From JBBTVP01 sp038063175 (lineage in GTDB: Bacteria; Patescibacteriota; Minisyncoccia; UBA6257; 1-14-0-10-40-38), in the NCBI GenBank assembly GCA_038063175.1, contig JBBTVP010000014.1, positions 1 through 6,049 of the forward strand: 6,049 nt of DNA, written 5' to 3'. Below are positions 1 through 6,002 of this stretch, in pieces (within the stretch, counting starts at the first letter, position 1; each line of letters starts with the position of its first letter). The notes below the pieces were generated by a model. That model searched no databases. It was not told the origin of the DNA and worked only from the letters and a program-made list of their open reading frames with translations. The position numbers and the translations under genes are program-made.

Positions 1-90
1 ACATGTTCACATGTTTCGCCGACGGAGTGTCCTAATTCAAAAGGGAATTCGCGAATACGGAGTTTTCAGCACTTTTCCACTGCCTTGAGT

Positions 91-112
91 TCTACCAGCG
101 TAGGTAGACCTA
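91..112. repeat. Overlapping inverted repeats upstream of the 216-residue protein gene
   Basis: TCTACC (91-96) is matched by GGTAGA (103-108), and TAGGT (101-105) is matched by ACCTA (108-112). The two inverted repeats share bases, so only one could fold at a time. They lie 15-36 bp before the ribosome binding site, where an operator or leader structure could sit. The arms are short and chance is possible. I found no convincing -35/-10 pair in 1-126. Confidence 0.3.
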
Positions 113-126
113 GGGGCAGACATCAC

Positions 127-131
127 AGGAG
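127..131 (+). promoter_or_regulatory. Shine-Dalgarno site for the 216-residue protein gene
   Basis: AGGAG stands 7 bp before the ATG at 139 and decides that start over the TTG at 85. It is notable because the other genes in the window lack any comparable site. Confidence 0.75.
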
Positions 132-138
132 ACAATCC

Positions 139-789
139 ATGGGTAGTGGCTCTGCAAAGTCTGCTCGTCTCGATTTCGGCATCGACCTTCGGAAGAGGGT
201 GCATATGCAAGGTGGCACGGACGAAGACATCCAGCTCGTCCGAGAGGAAGCACCGGATTTCTTGAATACGCTCGCGATTCAACTCCTCGAGCGTGCTCGG
301 ATCATCCGCGGTGACCGCGACTGCTTCCGCCTCATGCACGACGAAGTCGTGATCGAGATTCCGGCCCTGAAGCGTCCCACGCTTCCGGATCTCAAGCGAA
401 GCTGGGGCTACATTCGCGAGATCGAGCGTGATGACTCGACCGAAGAGCCGCTCACACTCCGCCTCGCGACCGTCCTCAAGTCCGACGAATCCTTGATTCC
501 GGGCACGGTCTACGAGCGCAGGATCGAACCGCTCCGGAACGCAGGAAAACTTCTCGGCTTCCAGCATCGGCAGTGGCTCCTCGAGAACCAACACAAGTTC
601 CCGGCTCTCACGGCGCTCCTCGAGAAGGTCTACATCGATTTCCCCGGGATCGTCGTGGTGTACGAGGACGGCCACCGGATCGTTCCGTACGCGAGTCAGA
701 GCGGCGGCCGGCTCGACGGCCGTTGGATCTGGTTCGACTTCGGCTTCAGCGAGAGCGGTCGCATCGCTGTCTCCGGCTCGCCTCGCTGA
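139..789 (+). CDS. Unrecognised 216-residue soluble protein
   Basis: I cannot assign a function. The start is ATG at 139, because AGGAG at 127-131 lies 7 bp upstream, the best ribosome binding site in the window. The frame stays open to the left edge, with a TTG at 85, but the extra residues are low-complexity Arg/Ser-rich and do not look like protein. The product is highly charged, with no signal peptide or membrane helix. Residues 28-60 and 140-166 look helical; the latter contains FQHRQWLLENQHKFPALTAL. Residues 166-212 look beta-rich and aromatic, with IDFPGIVVVYEDGHR followed by GRWIWFDFGFSESG. From memory only, this ending resembles uncharacterised proteins seen in Parcubacteria genomes. 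Codon third positions are strongly C/G and the gene looks richer in GC than its neighbours. It converges on the histidine kinase and ends before a strong terminator, so it is probably transcribed alone. Coding status is fairly sure; function is unknown. Confidence 0.8.
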   Translation: MGSGSAKSARLDFGIDLRKRVHMQGGTDEDIQLVREEAPDFLNTLAIQLLERARIIRGDRDCFRLMHDEVVIEIPALKRPTLPDLKRSWGYIREIERDDSTEEPLTLRLATVLKSDESLIPGTVYERRIEPLRNAGKLLGFQHRQWLLENQHKFPALTALLEKVYIDFPGIVVVYEDGHRIVPYASQSGGRLDGRWIWFDFGFSESGRIAVSGSPR

Positions 790-829
790 AGCTCCGGCGA
801 AGCGGGCAAGTAGCACACCCTCGATCCTC

Positions 830-860
830 GTACCCTTGTTCCTTCTGGGAACTTGGGTAC
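830..860 (+). repeat. Imperfect hairpin downstream of the 216-residue protein gene
   Basis: GTACCC (830-835) pairs with GGGTAC (855-860), and inside it GTTCC (838-842) pairs with GGAAC (848-852), separated by a two-by-two T/T internal loop and closed by a 5-base loop. No T-tract follows on either strand, so it is not a standard intrinsic terminator. It could protect the 3' end of the mRNA or be part of a repeat element together with the terminator that follows. Confidence 0.5.
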
Positions 861-870
861 TCGAATCTCT

Positions 871-923
871 GCCCCGTGCGTTCACTTCTGCCTAAGGCAG
901 ACAGGCGCGCGGGGCATCTTTTT
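871..923 (+). terminator. Intrinsic terminator with a nested palindrome
   Basis: A 10-bp stem is formed by GCCCCGTGCG (871-880) and CGCGCGGGGC (906-915), with one G-T wobble, followed by a run of five T at 919-923. The loop itself holds a perfect hairpin, TCTGCC-TAA-GGCAGA (887-901). The T-run is on the plus strand, so the site should stop transcripts of the 216-residue protein gene before they enter the kinase gene in antisense. The same stem has no T-run in the minus direction, so it should not terminate kinase transcripts. Confidence 0.75.
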
Positions 924-931
924 AAAAAACA

Positions 932-2239
932 CTACACGTCCTCTCCGTAGACAGTCTCTTTTGCGGGGATAAGCGAGAGGTGCGTGGGGAGCGAGAACGT
1001 AAACTTGGTTCCTCGGTTCAGGGTGGACTCTACACGGATCATACCCCCGTGGCGGCGAACGATATTCTTCGCGATGTAGAGGCCGAGACCGGTGCCTTCT
1101 ACCGCAACCCTCATTGCATTCGTGCCGCGGAAGAATTCAGCAAATACTTTTTTCATGTCCTCTGGCGCAATACCAATGCCGGTGTCGCGCACCGAAACTT
1201 CGAGGTAGGGTTTCCCGGGGAGTGCGTCCACTTTTACCACCACCTCGCCGTTCGGAATGTTGTAACGGATTGCGTTGTCGAGAAGGTTTTGAATTACGAG
1301 GCCGAGTTTTTGTGGGTCGATGTTCACTTTTAGTATTGGACTCGATGGCTTTTCGAGATAGAGCTTTACCTGGTAGCGGTCGGCGACTGGCTTTGTTTGG
1401 CGGAGTGCTTCTTCAAGGAACGCGATGAGATCAACCTGCTCGAAGCGGTAACCAAATTTCCCTTCCTCGATTTTCGCGACATCCAAGAGCTCATTTGTGA
1501 TTTTCATAAGCCGCGTGGTGGCACCGGCTGCGCTTTCTACAATTTCTCGCTGCGCAGGAGTGAATGGTTCTTTTTTCAGATTTTCGAGTGCCCACGAAAG
1601 ACCAGTCAATGGCGTCCGGAGCTGGTGAGATGCGATCGTGATGAATTCGCTCTTCGCGCGAAGGAGGGTGATCTCTCGCGTTCGGTCATGAATGATTTTA
1701 ATGAGGCCGACTACTTTGCCATTTTCGTTAACGATGCGGTAGGTCGAAATTCGAAGCTCAAGCGGCGGATCATCGAACGAGATATCCGCTATTTGTGGGT
1801 ACATGCCTGGCTCTGATCTTCGGATGATATTTGCGGCAAGCGCGGGGAAGAGGATGACCAGGATGGGGCGAAGGCGCGGAGAAGGTTCCTGTTTTACCTT
1901 GAGCGTAAACGATTGCCCCAGCACCTCTTTCCGGCTCACGCCAAAAATCTGCTCTGCGGCTCGGTTGAATACGAGAATTTTGAAATTTTCGTCGTATACG
2001 AATATTCCATCGGAGAGATTTTCGATAATCTCATCAAGGCGCTGTGTTTCGAGTTTCAGCTCCGCGTTCGCTTTTGCCGCATAGATGGTGCTATAGAAAA
2101 TGAGGATGGTGATAGAAATGATGATCGCGGTATGAATCACGATCATGAAGGGTTCTAAATAAAAAAAACCGATTACGAGAGCGCCCATCGCGAGGATTGC
2201 GAAAAGCCAGGTCAAGTTTCCAAAGTACGTTTTAATCAT
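932..2239 (-). CDS. Membrane-attached PAS sensor histidine kinase
   Basis: This 435-residue protein is the sensor half of a two-component system; it should autophosphorylate on His and pass the phosphate to a response regulator. Two adjacent hydrophobic segments (about 9-29 and 31-54) form a membrane hairpin with almost no extracellular loop. A PAS domain follows at about 68-187 (NLSDGIFVYDENFKILVFN at its start). The H-box is SEFITIASHQLRTPL with phospho-acceptor His205. The ATPase domain has the N-box QNLLDNAIRYN (Asn318, Asn322), the G1 box DTGIGI (352-357), the F-box FAEFFRG and the G2 box EGTGLGLYIA (381-390). All catalytic motifs are intact. The start is ATG at 2239; a TTG 12 codons upstream falls inside the promoter -35 and is rejected. 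The stimulus is probably membrane-proximal or cytoplasmic, since there is no sensor ectodomain. No response regulator is in the window. Family is certain; the signal is unknown. Confidence 0.95.
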   Translation of the reverse strand: MIKTYFGNLTWLFAILAMGALVIGFFYLEPFMIVIHTAIIISITILIFYSTIYAAKANAELKLETQRLDEIIENLSDGIFVYDENFKILVFNRAAEQIFGVSRKEVLGQSFTLKVKQEPSPRLRPILVILFPALAANIIRRSEPGMYPQIADISFDDPPLELRISTYRIVNENGKVVGLIKIIHDRTREITLLRAKSEFITIASHQLRTPLTGLSWALENLKKEPFTPAQREIVESAAGATTRLMKITNELLDVAKIEEGKFGYRFEQVDLIAFLEEALRQTKPVADRYQVKLYLEKPSSPILKVNIDPQKLGLVIQNLLDNAIRYNIPNGEVVVKVDALPGKPYLEVSVRDTGIGIAPEDMKKVFAEFFRGTNAMRVAVEGTGLGLYIAKNIVRRHGGMIRVESTLNRGTKFTFSLPTHLSLIPAKETVYGEDV

Positions 2240-2246
2240 ATTTATT

Positions 2247-2275
2247 ATTGTAGCCGAGCAGCTTTTGTGTCGCAA
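2247..2275 (-). promoter_or_regulatory. Promoter of the histidine kinase gene, apparently leaderless
   Basis: Read on the minus strand, TTGCGA (2270-2275) and TACAAT (2247-2252) are separated by 17 bp and match the sigma-70 consensus at 4 and 5 of 6 positions. Only 7 bp lie between the -10 and the ATG at 2239, which puts the expected transcription start on or next to the A of the start codon. No Shine-Dalgarno site is present. The promoter starts 4 bp after the stop codon of the exonuclease gene, so the kinase can be expressed separately from that gene. Confidence 0.6.
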
Positions 2276-2278
2276 CGA

Positions 2279-3142
2279 CTACAGGGCAATCCGTGTGCGG
2301 AGACTTTCGAAGCCGAATTCCGTGAAGTAGGTAGCAAGTGCTTTTGGATCGAACCGGTGTATGGCGAGAGAGTTGAGCGGGGGAATTTCCATCGGGACGT
2401 CGGTGTGAATAGTTGCGAGTTCTCGCGATTCGAACACAATCGTGCGCGACGCTTCGAGCTTTTTTGCGACTGTCGGGGTGATGATTGAAATATTATCGTA
2501 AATCTCCTCGAGCGTTCCGAATTCCACGAGGAGTTCCCGTGCGGTTTTCGGTCCGATGCCCTTCGCCCCCGGGATATTATCCGACGGGTCTCCTACGAGA
2601 CCTTTCCAGTCAGGGATCCGGGCGGGAGGAACGCCATAGCGTGCGAGCACTTTTGCTTCGTGGTAGTTCTCGACGTTCGAGATGCCGGTTTTTAAGATGG
2701 TCACCGTTACCGTTTCTCCGCGCACGAGCTGGAGGAGGTCGAGGTCGCCTGAAAAGATTTCAATATGGAGTTCGTTTTCTCCGAACTCGGCTGCGAGTGT
2801 CCCGATCACATCGTCTGCTTCATATCCAGGCATGCGGACGAGCGTGATGCCAAAAGCCGCAAACGTGTTTGGTGCTTCCGCGAGCTGGGACTTTAGGTTG
2901 TCTTCGGTAGGGGGGCGGTGGGCTTTATACGTGGGAAATTTTTCACTGCGGAACGTCTGGACCGGAGTATCCGCTGCCGCGGCGATAAACGTCGGTTTAA
3001 AATCTTGAATCATTTTGAGGAGCACCCCTGAAAGCCCGTAGATTGCTTGCGCGGGTTTTCCCGACGGAGTGGTGAGGGGAGGGAGCGCATGGTAGAAACG
3101 ATGAAGGAGGGCATGGGCATCGATGAGAAAGAGTTTTTGCAT
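2279..3142 (-). CDS. Stand-alone 5'-3' exonuclease, DNA polymerase I N-terminal type
   Basis: This 287-residue protein has the fold and length of the 5' nuclease domain of DNA polymerase I, with no polymerase part attached. Such enzymes remove RNA primers and 5' flaps in Okazaki-fragment processing and repair. The metal-binding acidic residues are visible: Asp8 in LFLIDAHALLHR, Asp59 in AAADTP, Glu108, Asp110 and Asp111 in PGYEADDVIGTLA, Asp133 and Asp135 in SGDLDLLQLV, Asp185 and Asp188 in LVGDPSDNIPGAKGIGPKTA. The last motif runs into the helix-3-turn-helix DNA-binding element. The conserved FRSEKFPTYKAHRPP segment (64-78) is also present. The start is ATG at 3142, the first residue of the family; an in-frame extension to 3349 would cross the promoter. 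It lies 39 bp upstream of the kinase gene and diverges from the FtsA/PilM-like operon. A separate polymerase gene elsewhere in the genome is likely, but not visible here. Confidence 0.93.
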   Translation of the reverse strand: MQKLFLIDAHALLHRFYHALPPLTTPSGKPAQAIYGLSGVLLKMIQDFKPTFIAAAADTPVQTFRSEKFPTYKAHRPPTEDNLKSQLAEAPNTFAAFGITLVRMPGYEADDVIGTLAAEFGENELHIEIFSGDLDLLQLVRGETVTVTILKTGISNVENYHEAKVLARYGVPPARIPDWKGLVGDPSDNIPGAKGIGPKTARELLVEFGTLEEIYDNISIITPTVAKKLEASRTIVFESRELATIHTDVPMEIPPLNSLAIHRFDPKALATYFTEFGFESLRTRIAL

Positions 3143-3148
3143 GCGGAC

Positions 3149-3157
3149 ATTATAACA
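3149..3157 (-). promoter_or_regulatory. Extended -10 promoter of the exonuclease gene, apparently leaderless
   Basis: The minus strand reads TGTTATAAT, a perfect TATAAT (3149-3154) with the upstream TG of an extended -10. The hexamer at the usual -35 distance (AGAAGC) is poor, which fits an extended -10 class promoter. Six bases separate the -10 from the ATG at 3142, so the message should begin at or next to the start codon. Confidence 0.7.
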
Positions 3158-3158
3158 T

Positions 3159-3187
3159 CCGACAGGGTAGAGCTTCTGGGGTATAAT
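3159..3187 (+). promoter_or_regulatory. Promoter of the FtsA/PilM-like operon, apparently leaderless
   Basis: CCGACA (3159-3164) and a perfect TATAAT (3182-3187) are separated by 17 bp. Six bases after the -10 comes GTG at 3194, in frame with the long reading frame, so transcription should start at the start codon. The -35 begins 2 bp from the extended -10 of the divergent exonuclease promoter, so the two polymerase footprints must overlap. Confidence 0.65.
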
Positions 3188-3193
3188 GATTCG

Positions 3194-4384
3194 GTGGCAC
3201 TCGATAAGTTCCGATCGTTTTTCAAGCGACGGGAACGTTTTTTGGTAGTTGAGATCATCGGGAAGCTCGTACGGATGAGCTCTTTTTTGGTTGACTTCTC
3301 GGATAAGAACATTCAGTTTTTGAAAACCGAGAAAATTTCTCTTGACCACAGTAAGTCGGGCGCACCTCTTACGGAACTCAAGGCGCTTGGAAAAATATTC
3401 GGAAAACTGTCACGGTATCGGGTGATTCTCTCTCTTGGATCAAAACTTGCGACCACAATCCATTCGTCGGTGACGCTCATGAGAGACAAGCCGAAAGAGC
3501 CAATCGATGATTCTGATCTCGACAACCGTATCGCCCAGGGCATCTGGAAGCTCTTCGACCGTGAGCGTGGCAGAGCAGCCGCGAAGATGGAGGTGCACGA
3601 TCTCGAGGTGATGTTAACCGACATTCGGGTGAAGCGGGTGAAACTTGACGGCCACCGTGTGGTGAATCCAGTGGGTTTCAAGGCGAAAACCGTGGAGATC
3701 AACTTTTCACAGACATTCAGCACCAGACGATTTATCGAAGACATCAGGAGATTTATTCCCGCATCACACATCTGCCTCATGGCGGAAGGGGGAACCATGG
3801 CATCGGATATGCTCGCACGGGGAGGTGCAAGCCATTTCATCTTCGCAGCGCTCTCGGACATTGATTCGGATCTCTTTTTCTCGAGTGGATCCGGGGTTGG
3901 ATGGATCCGTACCGTTCCCTGGGGACGAAAGAGTCTCCTCCTCGCGCTTGAAGAGGCATTTGCGGTAAGCGAGGAAGTTGCCGAGAAGATCCTTGGTCTT
4001 TATCTGATTCGGCAAGCATCGCCTGCAGTGCTTCGCCGGATCGAGCGGCTCCTCTCGGATGCCTGTACGCCGTTTGCAGAATCGCTTCGGGAGGCAATTT
4101 CGGAATACGAAGCGAATGAAATATATCTCTTTTCCTTCTTTAGTCTTCCCGAGCTCATGTTTCTTGTTCCTGTGGTGAAGCGACTTTTGAAAGAACGGGT
4201 TCGGGTGCTCCCTGTAGGCGAGGAATTTCTAAACGACCAGCTTGGATTTGCAATATCATCGGTTCCTCGAGGTTCGGCAACTCTCCTTCACGCGGTTTCC
4301 GGAATTCTCGAGTTTTATTTTCTTCCTCACGATGATAAGATGAACAGGATTGCGAAACGTCACGCGCGGTGGCTCATCAGTTAA
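3194..4384 (+). CDS. FtsA/PilM-like actin-fold protein
   Basis: This 396-residue cytoplasmic protein resembles the FtsA/PilM branch of actin-like proteins, which sit under the membrane and recruit division or type IV pilus components. I base this on an N-terminal FRSFFKRRERFLVVEI, where PilM has a charged stretch before its first phosphate-binding strand, on an SHS2-like insert at about 133-172 with RVVNPVGFKAKTVEINFS, reminiscent of the FtsA NPIG segment, and on SDIDSDLFFSSGSGVGWIRTVPWG (221-244) followed by a helix with VSEEVAEKILGLY, as after the second phosphate motif of FtsA. The nucleotide-binding glycines are poor: no DIGT at the first motif and no GGGTT at the second. ATP binding may be weak or lost. 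The start is GTG at 3194, set by the promoter; upstream ATGs (such as 3089) lie inside the divergent exonuclease gene. It is co-transcribed with the membrane protein 2 bp downstream, which suggests a joint envelope function. Confidence 0.75.
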   Translation: MALDKFRSFFKRRERFLVVEIIGKLVRMSSFLVDFSDKNIQFLKTEKISLDHSKSGAPLTELKALGKIFGKLSRYRVILSLGSKLATTIHSSVTLMRDKPKEPIDDSDLDNRIAQGIWKLFDRERGRAAAKMEVHDLEVMLTDIRVKRVKLDGHRVVNPVGFKAKTVEINFSQTFSTRRFIEDIRRFIPASHICLMAEGGTMASDMLARGGASHFIFAALSDIDSDLFFSSGSGVGWIRTVPWGRKSLLLALEEAFAVSEEVAEKILGLYLIRQASPAVLRRIERLLSDACTPFAESLREAISEYEANEIYLFSFFSLPELMFLVPVVKRLLKERVRVLPVGEEFLNDQLGFAISSVPRGSATLLHAVSGILEFYFLPHDDKMNRIAKRHARWLIS

Positions 4385-4386
4385 TT

Positions 4387-5964
4387 ATGGAAAAAAAGAT
4401 AGCAATCGGGAAAAGCGATGAGGCAACGGTGGTTGCCGAAAAGATTATCGATGCCCCTGGCGAAGCAGTTATCCTCGCGATTCCTCGCTTCTCACGGCTC
4501 GCGGAGAGCGGTGCGAACTTTCGGCTTCTCCGGCGTGAAGCCGAAGCAGTCGGGAAGAAGCTTATTATCGAAAGTATTGATGAAGCGACCGCTGAACTTG
4601 CGAAGGCGAACGGGATCGAATGCCGCAACCCATTTTTCAATGAGCCAATGAAACGTTTTTCGGATATTGTGACGGGAAAATCGGAAACGCATCACGCGAA
4701 GGTGCGCGAAACACCACTGCTTACCCATACCCGAGAAGCGCATCGTGACATACCCGAGCCCCGCGACCATTTTTCTCGACAGGATTCGGTCGAGACTCGT
4801 GGCAAGGGACGGAGGAGTCGCTTGATGATTCCGAATCGTCCGCTCATATATCTTGGGATCGCTCTCGCGCTCATCGCCATTTCTGGCATTATCGGTTTTA
4901 CCGTACTGCCGCGCGCAGATATCCAAATCGTGGCTGCGAAAACCGAGTGGTCATTTGCCGCGCCCGTGGTGGTTGATAGTTCGATCGCAACCGTAGACGC
5001 GGCACTTCGGAAGATTCCCGGCCAAATGTTTAAGGATAAAAAAAATCTCGACCTTTCGTTCCCTGCTTCTGGGAAGGGCAAGGTGAATAGAAAGGCAACC
5101 GGAGTCATTACCATATGGAACGCTCACGGTACCGCGCCTCAATCGCTCGTAGAAAATACCCGCTTCGCGACTCCTGACGGAAAAATTTTTCGCCTTACCA
5201 AGCGCATTGTGGTTCCGGGTGCGACTATCCAAAACGGGAAAATAGTTCCCGTATCGTTTGATGCGGAAGTTGCCGCGGATAAACCAGGGGAGACGGGAAA
5301 TATCGGTCCGGTTTCCCGATTCACTATCCCTGGGTTTGCCGGGACTCCGAAGGCAAACACTTTTTATGCAGAATCCAAAACCGCAATGACCGGAGGGTTT
5401 ATCGGTGAAACCGCATACCCGACTGCCAGCGATATTTCCAAAGCGAAAACAGCAGCGGCTGAAGCGCTCGAGGATTCGATGCGGCTTGTAGTGCTCGCGG
5501 GACTCGATCCGTCGTTCAAAGTGGTTCCCGGCGCAACAAGTTTCAAAGTTACTTCGCAGCGCGTTCAGGAAGCGACTGATGCGGATGGAAAATTCTCTGT
5601 GTTTACTGAAGGGGAGATGGCAGTGATGGCGTTTCGTGAGGCGGATGTGCTCGATGTGCTTGCTTCTCTGCTCGAAGCGCAAGGCGCATCTGATTTTGAA
5701 GTACGGAGCTACGAGTTGAAATACGGAACTCCTGTGTTTAGCACGAACGGCGGTCTTTCGCTCCCACTCGATTATCGGAGCGCGCTTGCGCGGAAGATTG
5801 ATCCAGATGATCTGAAGGGACGGATCGCCGGAAAATCCGAAGCAGATTTGCGGTCAATCATATTCTCGGTTCCGGGGGTGGAAAGCGCTAAAGTAGCCCT
5901 GTGGCCCTTCTGGGTGCGGTGGATCCCGAACAATGCCGACCGTATCTCTATTGCCGTTGACTAG
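4387..5964 (+). CDS. Single-pass membrane protein with baseplate J-like ectodomain
   Basis: This 525-residue protein has three parts. Residues 1-85 form a small alpha/beta, Rossmann-like cytoplasmic domain (FRLLRREAEAVGKKLIIES). Residues 86-150 are a charged, probably flexible linker. A membrane helix at about 152-174 is followed by an ectodomain to the end. Positive residues before the helix (GRRSR) place the N-terminus inside. The ectodomain carries TRFATPDGKIFRLTKRIVVPGAT, then ADKPGETGNIGPVSRFTIPGF and FYAESKTAMTGGF, which I recognise from candidate-phyla proteins annotated as baseplate J/gp47-like. The C-terminus has PGVESAKVALWPFWVRWIP, another hallmark of that family. The name reflects sequence likeness only; nothing phage-like surrounds it. 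The start is ATG at 4387, 2 bp after the upstream stop and without a Shine-Dalgarno site, so translation is probably coupled. A GTG at 4369 inside the preceding gene is less likely. Export and pairing with the actin-fold protein suggest a surface or envelope assembly. Confidence 0.8.
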   Translation: MEKKIAIGKSDEATVVAEKIIDAPGEAVILAIPRFSRLAESGANFRLLRREAEAVGKKLIIESIDEATAELAKANGIECRNPFFNEPMKRFSDIVTGKSETHHAKVRETPLLTHTREAHRDIPEPRDHFSRQDSVETRGKGRRSRLMIPNRPLIYLGIALALIAISGIIGFTVLPRADIQIVAAKTEWSFAAPVVVDSSIATVDAALRKIPGQMFKDKKNLDLSFPASGKGKVNRKATGVITIWNAHGTAPQSLVENTRFATPDGKIFRLTKRIVVPGATIQNGKIVPVSFDAEVAADKPGETGNIGPVSRFTIPGFAGTPKANTFYAESKTAMTGGFIGETAYPTASDISKAKTAAAEALEDSMRLVVLAGLDPSFKVVPGATSFKVTSQRVQEATDADGKFSVFTEGEMAVMAFREADVLDVLASLLEAQGASDFEVRSYELKYGTPVFSTNGGLSLPLDYRSALARKIDPDDLKGRIAGKSEADLRSIIFSVPGVESAKVALWPFWVRWIPNNADRISIAVD

Positions 5965-5986
5965 CTTTGAGAACCTGTGTTACCAT
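5957..5986 (+). promoter_or_regulatory. Promoter at the end of the membrane-protein gene
   Basis: TTGACT (5957-5962; 5 of 6 to consensus) and TACCAT (5981-5986; 4 of 6) are separated by 18 bp, and the -10 has an extended TG (TGTTACCAT). The -35 overlaps the last codons and stop of the preceding gene. The expected transcription start near 5993 is only about 10 bp before the ATG at 6003. It probably serves the gene or RNA that continues beyond the window. Confidence 0.55.
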
Positions 5987-6002
5987 AGGTCACTGCATCA
6001 AC

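Noticed and set aside
3..35. Possible tail of an upstream gene ending in TAA at 33-35
   Set aside because: Only ten codons are visible, with no recognisable motif; the frame could be open by chance.
37..885. A long minus-strand reading frame of 282 codons opposite the 216-residue protein gene
   Set aside because: It has no ribosome binding site, and it covers the terminator and both hairpins. The plus-strand frame has the AGGAG site, consistent C/G third positions and more protein-like sequence, so the antisense frame is a product of that codon bias.
924..950. Possible terminator for the histidine kinase on the minus strand
   Set aside because: A run of six T follows the stop codon, but the preceding stem (CTAC/GTAG plus one wobble) is only about 5 bp. 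Too weak to call.
2240..2275. TTG start 12 codons upstream for the histidine kinase
   Set aside because: This codon is part of the -35 hexamer, so the message would not include it.
3047..3193. N-terminal extension of the FtsA/PilM-like gene using upstream ATG codons
   Set aside because: It would overlap the start of the exonuclease gene on the other strand and span both promoters. The extra residues do not resemble the family, and GTG at 3194 fits the promoter.
3143..3349. N-terminal extension of the exonuclease by 69 residues
   Set aside because: The family begins at the LFLIDAH motif, and the extension runs through its own extended -10 and into the divergent gene.
5038..5045. Run of eight A inside the membrane-protein gene as a frameshift site
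   Set aside because: It encodes ordinary residues (DKKN), the frame is continuous on both sides, and no overlapping frame looks real.
4387..5964. Reading the baseplate J-like gene as evidence of a prophage or contractile injection system
   Set aside because: No sheath, tube, spike, tail or integrase gene is nearby, and the protein has its own membrane anchor and cytoplasmic domain, unlike phage baseplate proteins.
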